A DNA stretch of 64,000 nucleotides from Monodelphis domestica (Eukaryota; Chordata; Mammalia; Didelphimorphia; Didelphidae): assembly GCF_027887165.1 (NCBI RefSeq), contig NC_077234.1, forward strand, positions 250,514,158-250,578,157, written 5' to 3'. A program made the position numbers and the translations under genes. Shown piece after piece: positions 23,266-34,591 of the stretch (position 1 is the stretch's first letter; each line of letters begins with the position of its first letter). The notes under the pieces are model-generated. The model saw only the letters and a list, made by a program, of their open reading frames with translations. It was not told where the DNA came from and searched no databases.

Positions 23266-23494
23266 CCTGATGATTTAAAAAAACCTCACTTTTAATGTAA
23301 TTAGATGATCCAAACGTTTGTGACCCCCACAGACTATTTAGTTATGAATTGTAAGTGAGATACATGAACTACTTCAGAACTATGAGGAACAGCGGCCAAG
23401 CTTTTAACCTATTTACAAAGTTATTTTCTTTGCTGACTGCCCCCACTTTGTGACCACTCTCAACACCCCACCTCTCCCTATCATCAGCCTCTTT
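23266..23494. other. Unassigned spacer
   Basis: Nothing recognised. Confidence 0.3.
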
Positions 23495-23690
23495 TTAGTG
23501 GCACGATAGAGTAGACACGGCTGATCTGGGAGCCAACCCGTTTTTGTTTCCAGGCCCAAGTCTGACACAAACTAGCAATGCTACCTTGGATGAGTCATTT
23601 AGTTTCAGAGTCTCAGTTTCCATATTCATCAATCAATGAACATTTACTCAATGCCAGGCATCATAAAATGAATTGCATGAACTGTATTAT
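23495..23690 (+). mobile_element. MIR-type SINE, sense
   Basis: 'agtggcacgatagagtagacacggctgatctgggagccaacccg', 'ccaggcccaagtctgacacaaactagcaatgctaccttggatgagtcatttagtttcagagtctcagtttc', then 'atgaacatttactcaatgccaggcatcat'. Head, core and tail are in order, strongly diverged. Confidence 0.65.
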
Positions 23691-24894
23691 CTTAAAAGAT
23701 GTTTTCATTTTTATAATTTTATGATTCAACTAATATTTGTGTAAGCGTGTTATCCAATACTTCATCGGATTAATGGAACTAAAGATATTCTGTTCTGCTA
23801 CCCATTGATTCGTGAGAGCACCTCTTTGATTGAATGAATGAAGGAAGGAAGGATAAACCAGGAATGTATAATTCCTAGACATCTTTTTTGACTCAATAAA
23901 TCAAAGATGTGAACTAGATATGAACTGGGTGGAAGCAGATGATCATCAAAGGGGATGTGCTACAGTTGTTTAAAAAGAATCAGCCCAACCCTGTGAGACT
24001 TAGGAGCACAAAAAAGTCCATTCAAGATCCAGCCCCAGAATCAGACCAGTTCAGTATGGTTCCAAACAAGCCACTAAGCAGGAACACTTGGGAAGGGGCG
24101 AAAGAGAATATTTGTTCCCACCTTCACCTCTCCCCCAGCCCCAAAAAGTCATAGAAGGAAAGAAAAGATCTTAACTTCTGAAAAGACTTCCCAAGGGGAA
24201 CAGCAGCACCATCTCTGGAGCCGCAGTAGATGCTGGAATTATCTGGCTCAATAGCTGAGAAATATGCCAGGTCTAAAGTAAGCAAACTAAAAACAAACAG
24301 CTTTAGAACTCTACCAAGATACCAGCATTTGGAAGCTTCCTGACTGCCAATCAGGAGCTATGAGGGTCCCTTTGGTCACAACTGTGTTCTCCAAGTTTGA
24401 GCTGACTCTGCCTAAGGACTTTGTGCATAAAAAGGGAAACTACTGCAGATGATTTAAATTTATTTTTTAGGATATTTTGTGCCAACTCTTCTTGCTATAC
24501 CATTTCTTCTTCTAAAAGGTAACTAAATTTGGTGAGCCAGTAATCACTGGAGAATGGTCCAAAAGGGTCCTTGTGAGCAATAGCAAGAAACCCCAACTAG
24601 GTTACCTCTAATAATATGAAGGAAGAGATAGACTTCCCCTCTGGAGATCCAACCTGTCAGCATTAATGTAAGCTGGAACAGAAAACCTTTGAAGAAATAC
24701 CACATTTAAATACTTTTACTTTTTCCCCATCACTCATTTTCCCAAGACTTACCCATGTTCTCACAATGGCTGGCCATCCTCCAGGAAAAGAGCAGAAAGT
24801 CCAAGTGCTGCTTGCATTTTCCATATGTGAATGTTCTTTTGTCAAGGTGAATCCATTGACATGACTTTGCACTCTGTAAGGAATTAAAGACAAG
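23691..24894. other. Unassigned sequence
   Basis: About 1.2 kb. A short GAAT/GAAGG-type simple repeat lies at 23832-23855. No gene recognised. Confidence 0.3.
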
Positions 24895-25112
24895 TCACAC
24901 ACACACACACACACTCACACACACACTCACACACACACACACTCACACACACACTCACACACACTCTCACACACACATACACACACACTCACACACTCAC
25001 ACACACACTCACACACACACTCACACATACACACACTCACTCACACACACACACTCACACACTCACTCACACACTCACTCACACACTCACACACACACAC
25101 ACACACACACCC
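24895..25112. repeat. Compound microsatellite (CA)n with interspersed CTCACA units, about 218 bp
   Basis: An almost uninterrupted array of 'cacaca' with 'ctcaca' and 'catacaca' variants. The CT interruptions recur at irregular spacing, which suggests that both point interruption and expansion of the interrupted unit took place. On the minus strand it reads (TG/TGAG)n, which explains the meaningless Cys/Val-rich frame beside it. Confidence 0.97.
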
Positions 25113-25121
25113 CTTACTGAA

Positions 25122-25335
25122 TGTTGTTTGCCCGTTATTTTCAAAGAGGACCAAAGACATCACAGATTGGATGTGCAGGAGGCTGAGTCGCACACAGTTC
25201 TGTCTCACTCTCTTCCAGAGTCATCCAGGCCAGCGGTGAGACAAGTCAGGATGCCTGGTGATGGCCTGCGATGCAGCGGTTGACCTTAGGATCTTCACTG
25301 TCTGTCCAAGCTTGAAGAACTCCATAGCTTCTGCC
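25122..25335 (-). repeat. Dispersed repeat 'family X', antisense copy
   Basis: The reverse complement matches 14105-14305: 'gggcaaacaacatt', 'tttggtcctctttgaaaat', 'gactctggaagagagtgag', 'atcaccaggcatcctgacttg'. The microsatellite at 24895-25112 is attached to its 3' end ('...acaccccttactgaatgttgtttgcccg'). Confidence 0.65.
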
Positions 25336-27655
25336 GTAGTTGCCTTCAGGTCTACTGGAATGAACTCGTGTTTGCTGGAGAAATCTCCACAGGCTTGGGG
25401 TAGACATCTTCTAAATCTCCCATGGGTCTGAGGTCTGGGATTATCCTAAACCCCGTTTAGCTGATGTGCTAAGGAAGAAGGAAAAGACAAAGTTACACGC
25501 AGACGGAAGCATTTGTTATTATTATTTCCTTCTTGAATTTGTCTTTTCCGTTAGAGGTAAGTGAAGGTAAAGGCAGGAAGGCTATACGTTTGATTTTCAC
25601 TAAGCATTTTATCCTGCTCTAGCTCAGTAAGCCTCTTTTAGTCACTCAGTATCCGGGTTTCATTTCTTAAAAATCTCAGACCTGCACTAAGCAGACGAGC
25701 CTGCATCAAGATTCGTTTATTAGAGAGCCTGACTAGTCCTGGCGTCGCTTTCATGGCCACTCGCTTCATACAGATGATTTTCATTGTGAGCTGGTAGAAG
25801 GGAGACTGTATAGGTCAGTAATGGCTGATGTGTGTGTGATCAGCTTAGAAAATACTGGCAGTCGGCTACGTTGGCCTCTTAGTGATCTTCCTTCCCGGAG
25901 CTCTTTGGGGACAAGTCACTGAGCTGCTAAGACGATGTCACCTCCAGCACACGTGCCTACTGTACATACGCTGCCTGGTCCAGCCTCTCAGTCTGGCTTG
26001 GTGCCATCTGCACTCACAAGGGACGTGTTCCCCGAGGTGTCAGGGCCCTAGAATCCAAACGTTCCCTTTCATTTCTGGTGAAAATAACTGATAAACATTG
26101 GCAAATCTGCTGCGTTGTGCGGCTCTCTGCATTCCAGTTCCATCTCCATTGAAATTGTCTCGCTGCGTATCATAAAGACTCAGCTGCATACACAGTGTTA
26201 TTAAAATGGCCAATAAAGGTGAGCAAGAATCCACTTAAGATCGTCCCCATTTTCCCTCTTCAGAAGGCCAATCTGTCTTTGGCCCAACACAGACCCGATT
26301 ATCAAATTACTTGGTTAGGAGAAAGAACAGCAAAATCCAGAGGCCAAAGTCTGTATACCTGATGATCAATTTAAAATTTGAAATGCGGGGAAGAAGAAGT
26401 TCTACCCAGGATTTTTGTTGACTCCCTGTTTAAGGTCAGCCTGTATTCTAAAATCTGACAACTAAAGCCAGCAATCCCTTTCGTGTATCTAGACTTCGCT
26501 TAGTAACTGGGAAGCTGATCGTTTGCAGGCCTGCTTGGGGGAGGATAGAGACAACGCAGAGCCCACAGCGTATTGAGTCCTCAGTTGCCACATCTGTGAA
26601 TAGAATCAAACCGTGACGTCTCAGGGACAGAAGGGCCAGTTCAACCCTTTCATTGTACCAAAGAGGAAACCGGATACGTGACAGATATGGGAACATTAAC
26701 AAGCGTACACGGATGGGCAAGACAAGAGAAAGAGAACAACAAAGCCACAAATTCTTCCTGTGGAAGAGCTGGAACGTCAATGATAACTAATTGCATACAT
26801 TTGGAAAAGAAGGTAAAATGGGGAAAATCCAGTGTGGTGGATTTCTGTGTTCTTGTTTTGAGGAGCAAAGTGACGCTCTCAAACTGCAGAAACCTGTGTC
26901 TGTCTTTGGTTCTCTGTCTCTTTCTCTCTTCCTCCTCAAACAAAAGCTTCCACATACCCAATTAAGCACATGATTCTGGAAAAAGTCTTTTAATATAAAT
27001 TCAAGATTTCTAGTTCCCTGTAAAGTTACAGTAAATCTACCACCTGTCAGACTTTTTCCAACACCCGAAATAATTTGGCCGTAATCTGTATTTTAAACGT
27101 GGAGAGAGGGCAGTCATTCACTGGTAAAGAACAAAATGAAAGCAATATCTAGGAAAAAGAAGAGAAGAAAAGAAGAAATAGACAAGGGCCTCCCAATGGG
27201 CAGGATAAGCTGCCTCTGGGCAGCTGTTCCCTGTAGGAGGGGAAAGACCCTGCTGGGAATACCATACGAATGCAGCCACAGTCCAGGCTTTTACATTTTT
27301 ATCTTTGCCTCATTGATTGGCCTTGATTTCCTACCACATTGAGACAGAAAGGCAGCAGAGGACTTGGTAGAAAAAATTATTTCTTTCTTTCAAGCACTTT
27401 CTGACCTGCTCGTAAGCTTTCCAAATTACAACAGCAATTAAACATGAATCCTTGTCATCATCATTATGTCAATAATTGTTCAAGGAAATAACTAAAATGA
27501 AATAGAACTGCTGGACTCCTTCCAGAACCTCTTTTCAAGACATAAACTAATGTCGAAAATGATGACATAATGATTGGTTAGTATCTCCAACTGGGAAATA
27601 CTAGAAATTAGCCACATAATCAGTGATAAGTACACATATTAGTAAGAACCAACTC
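25336..27655. other. Unassigned sequence, relatively GC-rich
   Basis: About 2.3 kb, with the highest non-repeat GC content and a scatter of CpG dinucleotides (for example 'gcgatgcagcggttg' just before, 'ggcgtcgctttcatggccactcgcttc' at 25741). Several open frames overlap on both strands (26448-26973), but none has a recognisable domain. It could be unique gene-associated DNA. Confidence 0.3.
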
Positions 27656-27755
27656 TAGCTAGACAGCAAGCTCTTATCTTTGTATCTCCCCCAGCACTTA
27701 GCCCATAGATTTAGTCAGGCAGGCAGATATTCAGTCAATAAACTTTTATTTTTTA
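27656..27755 (+). mobile_element. L2/L3-type LINE 3' tail
   Basis: 'agctagacagcaagctcttatctttgtatctcccccagcacttagcccatag' then 'cagtcaataaactttt' follows the ancient LINE tail 'tagactgtaagctccttgag ... tgtatccccagcgcttagcacagtgcctggcac ... aataaa'. Very short and worn. Confidence 0.5.
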
Positions 27756-28317
27756 AGAATATGAGATCAAGACGTATTAATTTCTTGGGGTACAAAGAAA
27801 GGCAAAAAACAAAATCTAAAACAAAACTTTTTGCTTTTGAGGAGTGTACATCCTAATGGAAGAGATGTATAAATATCTGGATATATACAAGATATGTACA
27901 TGATAGAAGAAGGAAATCTGAAGAAGCATCGCTGGGAGCTAGATGTGTATGTTTGGAGAAATAGGGCAGGACAGAGCAGGAAAATTCTCCAGTAAAGACT
28001 TTACACACAGTAGGCACTTAAGAATTATTAAATAATTTTATTTACTTGAGAGGCTTTCTGTTTTGTTATTGTTAAGATGGAGAAATTATCTCATGTTACA
28101 CAAAAGGTTCATTTAAGTGGGTCAAACTATATCTTGTGAGATTTAGCTCCTCCAAACACTGTTGCATGCTAAATTACAATATTAGAAGTTAATTATACAA
28201 AATATTAGACATTTTTTAATTTTATAAATGAGAAAATAAATAAGAATTTCATATAGCCCTATAATTCTCTATATAGAAAAACTTTACATTGGTCAAAATA
28301 TAGCATTATAGCAAAAA
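27756..28317. other. Unassigned AT-rich sequence
   Basis: Nothing recognised except AT-rich stretches. Confidence 0.3.
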
Positions 28318-28348
28318 TATAGATAGATAGAAAGATAGACAGATAGAT

Positions 28349-28382
<34 letters not shown>

Positions 28383-28405
28383 CAGATAGACAGACAGATA
28401 GATAA
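28318..28405. repeat. (TAGA)n tetranucleotide microsatellite
   Basis: About 21 units of 'gata/taga' with some 'gaca' and 'aaga' variants. Likely polymorphic in length. Confidence 0.97.
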
Positions 28406-28523
28406 AAATAACCAACATATATGCCAGGCACCTAATAATTGCTAAAAATTTCATAGTCTCACATCACTTGATCTTTACAATGATACTAGGTAGTAGCTAT
28501 TATTATTATCACCATTTTACTTG

Positions 28524-28827
28524 TTGTTCAGTCTTTCAATCATATTGGATACTTTGTGAGCCCATCTGGGACCTTCTTGGCAATAATACTGGAACAGCTT
28601 GCCATATCTTTCTCTGGCTCATTTTACTAATGAGGAAACTGAGGCAAACAGGTTAAGTGATTTATCAAGCATCACATAGTCAGTGTCTGAGGTGGGATTT
28701 GAACTGAGGTTTTCCTGACTCCAGTCTTAATTGTAATTATCTTTATTTCAAATTGGTTTATGTGTGTAAGTGAAGTAAGACCTGAGGAAACTTCAATGAT
28801 TCACTCTGCCACCTAGCTGTCTTCCAC
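28524..28827 (-). mobile_element. Mar1-type SINE, antisense, with an 81-bp foreign segment
   Basis: 'ttgttcagtctttcaatcatattgg' (the Mar1 tail), 'cttcttggcaataatactggaacagcttgcc', 'gaggaaactgaggcaaacagg', 'gaggtgggatttgaactgaggttttcctgactccag' and finally 'cactctgccacctagctgtc' (the head). Between 'gactccag' and 'cactctgcc', about 15 bp of SINE are replaced by the segment 28721-28801, which is not SINE sequence. Confidence 0.85.
28721..28801 (-). repeat. 81-bp segment repeated in inverted orientation at 39133-39213
   Basis: The reverse complement of 39133-39213 equals this segment at 80 of 81 positions (one G/A difference). See the matching entry and the finding. Confidence 0.93.
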
Positions 28828-28970
28828 CTGGAAACCTTTTACTACTCCAGATAAGAGATTGAGAGATTAAATGACAGGATGGCATCATTCAGTTGCTGTG
28901 TCAGAGTCAGGATTTCAGCTTTCCATGAATGTCCATGTTCTAGGCACAACGCTTTTTCCATCACACGATG

Positions 28971-29609
28971 CAATATCATACTTTCCTTGACTGACAGGAG
29001 CTGCTCCAGCTATGCTGGCACAAGCTCTGAGAACTCAGGTCACCTCTAGCCCATAATCTAGCACTGAAGTAAGGCTATATGAAATATGCCATCATTAAAT
29101 ATCTTTAGGGATATTATTCCAAAAGCAAATGTAACAAAATAGAAGAAAACAAATAGACATTTTTAGCAAGTAAAAATATGTACATTGATGGGAATTTATT
29201 ATAGAATTGAAACATTCATTGATATACATATTAATTCACAAACATATATCCAGTTGCCACAAAAGTCTGGGTGATTCTTTGCTTCATAGAGTCTAAAACC
29301 AAATTCACAAAACTTTTCTGATGCAATTGTCTTTACTAAGTGGGCTTTTTAAGACCAGGGAAGACGTTTTATGTCTTCTACTAAGTTTTCCCCCAAAGAA
29401 ACTACAGTAGCAAAATGAATGTAAAACTGATTTGAATACATGAAATCACTCATCTTGGCTATTTGCTTCATCATATAACTAACGATAACTCTAACTTTAG
29501 TTGCAGAGCAAAGCCTCAATCTTCACTAAATCAGAAATCTCTTTCCTTTTTTTCTTTCTTATTTCATACCTTTTCTTTGGATCCAAATATGGATATTATA
29601 ATTTTATCG
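28971..29609. other. Unassigned sequence
   Basis: No recognised gene or repeat. Confidence 0.3.
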
Positions 29610-29705
29610 CATTCAGTTTTGGATTTTTGTTGTTTCATTGTCTTCACAGCATTTAGCACAATGTCTGGAACATGCTAAATGCTTGGTAAACATTTGTTCA
29701 TATTT
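29610..29705 (+). mobile_element. L2/L3-type LINE tail
   Basis: 'cattgtcttcacagcatttagcacaatgtctggaacatgctaaatgcttggtaaacatttgttc' matches the 'cccagcgcttagcacagtgcctggcacatagtaagtgcttaataaatgcttgttg' tail of ancient LINE2/LINE3. Confidence 0.55.
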
Positions 29706-30900
29706 ATGTTTTTGGAGATATTGTATAAGTTTTCCCCTTTGAGCCTACATATTTCACTTTGCATCAATTTATGTCTTTTCTGTGCATTTCTAAATTCTTC
29801 ATATTTATTGCTTTTTATGGCACAAGTTACAAGCTTGTGACATTCATGTGCCACAGTTTATTTTAATATTACTCAATTGAATAGTACCTGCTTTGATTTC
29901 AGTTCTTAGCTAATTCCAAAAAGCATGACTATAAATCTTTTATTATATATGTGATCTTCATGTCCTCATTTATATTTTAGAAATACATGCTTAAGAGTGG
30001 GCCCAAAAGTATCACTTTCTTAGCATAATCCAAATGGCTTTCCAGAATGGCTGGACCAATTTGTAGCTCTTCTAACAAAGAATTAGTCATGTATATTTGT
30101 ATGTTTCCACAACTCCTTCAGCATTAACTCTTCCCATTTTTGTCATCTTTGAATATTGACTTGATGAGAGATGAAACCTCAAAATTGTTTTAATTTACAT
30201 ATCTTTTCCGATTAATGATTTAAAGTAGTTTTTCATTTGGTGGTTAATAGTTTGATTTTTTTTGTATTTTAACTATAATCTTTCAATCAATTATCCTTTG
30301 AGAGGGTAGCTTTTAATATTAGATCTTTCAATTAATTGCTTATATGTCTGGAATATCATATGTTTTTATTTGACATATTTCCCTTTTTATTCTACTTGTG
30401 TTGATTTTTTCCATGCAAAATATTTATCAATTTCACATTAATCTAAATTATCTACATTTTCTTTCATGGTTTCATGGTTTCATTTCTCTATTTATATTTA
30501 GGAATTTAACCCCTATCTTTAGCTATAAAGATAGTTGATTTATATCTCTTCTGTTTTCTTTTTGTAACAGGATTTTTAATCCTCACATATCCATTTTGAA
30601 TTTGCTGTGCTATTTGATGTAATATATCGATGTAAACTTAATTTCTCTGAGACTGTTCTCCTAACACTTTTTGCTCAAATAAGGGTTTATCAAATACTGA
30701 AATTTTGAGTTAATTTTTTAAAAAAGTTATTCCTTTTTATTTCTATTTCAGTGGCCTAATGTTTTATTTTAACTAGTTCCAAAAGGTTTTGATAACTTCT
30801 TCATAGTATTACTTGAAGTCTTGAAGTGCTTTTATTACTTTTTATCAGTTTCCCTTAATATGCCAGATCATTTTTCCCTCCAACAATTTTTAAAGTATTT
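29706..30900 (-). mobile_element. Old L1 ORF2 3' part, antisense
   Basis: 'aaatggctttccagaatggctggaccaatttgtagctcttctaacaaagaattag', 'cctcaaaattgttttaatttacatatctttt', then 'ggaatttaacccctatcttt' and 'caaataagggtttatcaaatac' follow the antisense order of L1 ORF2 C-terminus to thumb. Strongly diverged, with no surviving frame. Confidence 0.7.
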
Positions 30901-31255
30901 TATCATTCTTTGTAAAGAATATCTTTTAGTGGTTTGATTAGCACGCACTAAATATGATCATTAATTTAGATAATAATGTGATTTTTGTTTTATTGGCATG
31001 ACCCAGTGATGAGCACTGAATATCTAAAGTCCTAAAAAAAAGAAGGGGTGAGGAAGGAGTTTGGCAAAATTAACTGGCATATCAAAAAAATCTGACATTA
31101 TATATAATGTTCCATACCCAGAGTCCCTAATCTCTGCAAAGAAGGGAAAGAGGTGCCTTGGAACTTTACTTATATTAAATATATCCTCAACTTGGGCTGA
31201 CTTTTAACTTCTCTTTCCTCTCAAAATAGCACCTCTATATTTTCTGAACTCAGTT
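30901..31255. other. Unassigned sequence
   Basis: Nothing recognised. Confidence 0.3.
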
Positions 31256-31360
31256 TTCCATTAATTAATAGCATGGATTTAGACAAGTAACTTAAGCTGT
31301 CTGGTCTTCAATTTCCTTCCTTCCAGTCTTAAACCTATGATCCTGTAATCTCTCTTTGCC
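31256..31360 (+). mobile_element. MIR-type SINE fragment, sense
   Basis: 'gcatggatttagacaagtaacttaagctgtctggtcttcaatttccttcc' then 'cttaaacctatgatcctgtaatc' is a worn MIR core followed by a 'ctaagatcctgtgat' type tail. Confidence 0.5.
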
Positions 31361-32365
31361 TCCAACTTTCAAATTGTTTGACTAATTTTCCAAATTATTT
31401 GTTTAAGTCTGTAATAAATGAGCACATCATTCCATTTAGTAGCAAGAAGGGATTTAAAAGACTGATTAAATATGTAAAAATGGGATTATAATGGAAAGAG
31501 GTTTACAAATCTGTGCTTGAACCAACATGCTTTCGGTATATACTCCTGGGGTTCTTTTTCCTCACTTTCCTCACTAAAACAAGCAGAACATGTATTTGAA
31601 GAGCAAATCACTAGCCAGAGGGCTGCCTGTCTTTTTTTAGCAATGTGAAACTTACTTAGGTCATTAAAAACATTAAAAAAATATTTCAGGAGAAAAAAAT
31701 GGATTGCAACCTGGCACATCCCTCTGTTGACAATTGCACATCAAAATTAAAAGTTGTCATTTTCAAGGAAAGTTCATCTCCTGAGATATGTTGAGAATAT
31801 CAATAAACTCTTTTAAAAATTTCATTTAAAATGTTTTATTTTGTGAGCCAATGAGGATGCCTATGAAGCAATTACTAATCCCCATGCCCTAGCAGGGTAT
31901 CTATAGCATATTAGCCAAGAGGAACCTCTTAATCTTGCAAGCAACCTGTTTCAGTATCTGAGCAGATATCAGCTCAGATTAATGATTTACAGACACTCCT
32001 TCAATGGGCCACCAGCCAAAACCTTTCTTTCCCCTGGAAATTCCTCTAAAGGATGAGAAAAAATCCTCTATATACATTTAAAATCGTTGGATGCATTCTG
32101 GCCTCATCTTCAGATTATCAATGAAGACTCCCTCTGACTCTGAGATCAACTGGAATTTCTTCAGTGTCTTGGACCCTATCGAGCTGGAATATTCTGGAAT
32201 ATTTCTCCACTATCTTGGCCTTCTACTATTGTTGAGTTTTTTGTTTGTTTGTGTGTTTGTTTTTGTTTTTTTCTGAGGACTACTATTTTGGAGATGAGCC
32301 TACGCCTGCTATATTTCATTGGCATCCTGGCAATGTTTCTATCATAGATTTTGCTACTTCATGGG

Positions 32366-32370
<5 letters not shown>
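31361..32370. other. Unassigned sequence, possible conserved noncoding stretch
   Basis: 31840-32050 is not repeat-like and contains homeodomain-type motifs ('gcaattactaatcccc', 'cagattaatgattt'). This is suggestive only. No gene recognised. Confidence 0.25.

Positions 32371-32433
<63 letters not shown>
32371..32433. repeat. (AC)31 microsatellite
   Basis: 63 bp of perfect alternating AC. The length and purity suggest a currently variable locus. Confidence 0.98.
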
Positions 32434-32434
<1 letters not shown>

Positions 32435-32544
32435 CAGGTCCCCTCTATGTTTTGTTCACCTCCCATTAGAATATAAGTTCTATAAGAGCACCGACTGTCT
32501 TTCTATTTGAATGAAATTGTATTTATTTTTTCCTTTTCTTTCTT

Positions 32545-32735
32545 TCTTACCTACTGTCTTAGAATCGATAACAAGTATCATTTCTAAGGCAGAAGAACAG
32601 TAAGGGCTAATCCACTGGGGTAAAGTGACTTGACCAAGATCACACATTTAGGAAGTGTCTGAGGACAGATTTGAACTCAAGATCTCCCATCTCCAGACCT
32701 GGTCTATATCCACTGAGTACCTACTGTCTCTGTAA
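32545..32735 (-). mobile_element. tRNA-derived SINE, antisense, old copy
   Basis: 'ttacctactgtcttagaatcgataacaagtatc' is the antisense tail, followed by 'ggcagaagaacagtaagggcta', 'gtaaagtgacttgaccaagatcacac', 'agatttgaactcaagatctcccatctccag' and 'tccactgagtacctac' (the head). Worn compared with the copies at 12.7 and 62.6 kb. Confidence 0.8.
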
Positions 32736-33290
32736 TTATATTTCAGATATAATTTTACCTTCCCAATATCATTAGAAAGCAAAGCATCTCCCAGCTATGT
32801 TGCCAAAGTCCTTTTCAAGAAGAAATGATCTGAGCCATGTATAAAGAAAGGAGTTCTATCAATTAAGGTAGACATGAACTTCTTTCTACAGAGAGCAAAA
32901 TCTTTAAGGTCTAGGCACCTTCATAAAGGAGACAATAAGGAAGGGCTAGATGCAATCGCCACTATATCTGAAAAATACTTTAATACTTATCAAATGAGTG
33001 TTCCTGGAGGCCAGATCTGAGAAATCACTGAAGCAGAGTCTTCCTTTTTCCCAGGGAAGAACTGATTCATTTTAGGCATAATTTCTGGGAAGTGTATGAT
33101 GACAAAACTGTAGTCATTTCATGACTATATGCCAACATTCAATAATACCAGCTGTCTGAGGATGATATAGCAATGACAAGCCAAGTGAGTATAATAGAAA
33201 TGGACCCAATTTCAGATTTGCTTCAGTATGAAATGGATGCTCTGATCAGAAAAAATAATGCCAGGAAATGGGCAGGCCATAAGGAAGAAT
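32736..33290. other. Unassigned sequence
   Basis: Nothing recognised. Confidence 0.3.
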
Positions 33291-33460
33291 GTGTTTTATC
33301 TGAATGAGTTCTTTTTAGCAGGTGGTAGCATCTTTCTCTTGATCTGGTAGTTCTTGAACTTGGCTATAACATTCCTGGTCATTGTCAATTGGGGATTAAA
33401 TGCAGGAGGTGAACTGTGGATTTTTTCAATCTCCACTGTACCCTCTTGTTCAAGAATGTT

Positions 33461-34591
33461 AACAAAACCAATGTAACCAAAATCAGAAGGGTAGCAACAA
33501 ATTGGGAAACAATCTTCATAAAAACCTCTGACAAAGGTTTAATTACTAAAATTTATAAAGAACTAAATCAATTGTACAAAAAAATCAAGCCATTCTCCAA
33601 TTGACAAATGGGCAAGGGACATGAACAGGCAATTCTCAGCCAAAGAAATCAAAACTATTAATAAGCACATGAAAAAGTGCTCTACATCTCTTATAATCAG
33701 AGAGATGCAAATCAAAACAGCTCTGAGGTATCATCTCACACCTAGCAGATTGGCTAACATGACAGCTATGCAAAGTAATGAATGCTGGAGGGGATGTGGC
33801 AAAGTGGGGACACTAATTCATTGCTGGTGGAGTTGTGAATTGATCCAACCATTCTGGAGGGCAATTTGGAACTATGTCCAAAGGGCGATAAAAGACTGTC
33901 TGCCCTTTGATCCAGCCATAGCACTGCTGGGTCTGTACCCCAAAGAGATAATAAGGAAAAAGACTTGTACAAGAATATTCATAGCTGCGCTCTTTGTGGT
34001 GGAAAAAACTGGAAAATGAGGGGCTGCCCTTCAATTGGGGAATGGCTGAACAAATTGTGGTATATGTTGGGGATGGAATACTATTGTGCTCAAAGGAATA
34101 ATAAAGTGGAGGAATTCCATGGAGACTGGAACGACCTCCAGGAAGTGATGCAGAGCGAGAGGAGCAGAACCAGGAAAACATTATACACAGAGACTGATAC
34201 ATTGTGGTACAATCGAAGGTGATGGACTTCTCCATTAGTATCAATGCAATTTCCCTGAACAATCTGCAGGGATCTAAAAAAAAATACTACCCACAAGCAG
34301 AGGATAAACTGTGGGAGTAAAAACACCACTGAAAAGCAACTGCTTGACTACAGGGTTGGAGGAGATAAGACTGAGGAGAGACTCTAAATGAACACTATAA
34401 TGCAAACTCCAACAACAGGGAAATGGGTTCGAGTCAAGAACACATGTGATAACCAGTGGAATAATGCGTCGGCTATGGGAGAGGGAAAGGCGGGGGGGGG
34501 GGGGAGGGGAGGGGAGGAAAAGAAAACGATCTTTGTTTCCAGTGAATAATGTATGAAAACGACCAAATAAAATAATATTAAAATAAAAAAA
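33461..34591 (+). mobile_element. 5'-truncated L1 3' end inserted into an antisense L1, with 9-bp TSD
   Basis: It begins within the C-terminal part of ORF2 ('aacaaaaccaatgtaaccaaaatcagaag') and carries the stretch with '[19 protein letters not shown]' at 33780-33838. It continues through the 3'UTR with a G-run (34491-34502) to 'gaccaaataaaataatatt' and a poly(A). The duplication aagaatgtt lies at 33452-33460 and 34592-34600, so the insertion is simple. It is colinear with 20090-21258 of the other sense L1 and clearly of a related subfamily. The ORF2 frame is broken by small indels near 33590-33620 and 34000. Confidence 0.95.

Larger units (their letters stand above)
28418..28970 (-). mobile_element. 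MIR SINE, antisense, split by a Mar1 SINE
   Basis: The 3' part (28418-28523) reads 'tgccaggcacctaataattgc', 'tcacttgatctttacaatgatactaggtagtagctattattattatcaccatttta'. The rest resumes at about 28838 with 'gagattgagagattaaatgacagg', 'gtgtcagagtcaggatttcagc' and 'caacgctttttccatcac'. The halves fit one MIR on the minus strand, with a Mar1 (28524-28827) between them. 'attttact'-like sequence occurs at both junctions (28514-28522; 28837-28844), which may be its target duplication. Confidence 0.65.

Noticed and set aside
24895-25112. CRISPR-like repeat array
   Set aside because: Unit is 2-6 bp with no spacers; a microsatellite in a vertebrate genome.
26448-26973. Several overlapping frames of 60-110 codons on both strands
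   Set aside because: Five mutually overlapping frames cannot all be real and none shows a known motif.
32245-32510. Two Thr/His-repeat open frames
   Set aside because: Direct translation of the (AC)n microsatellite.
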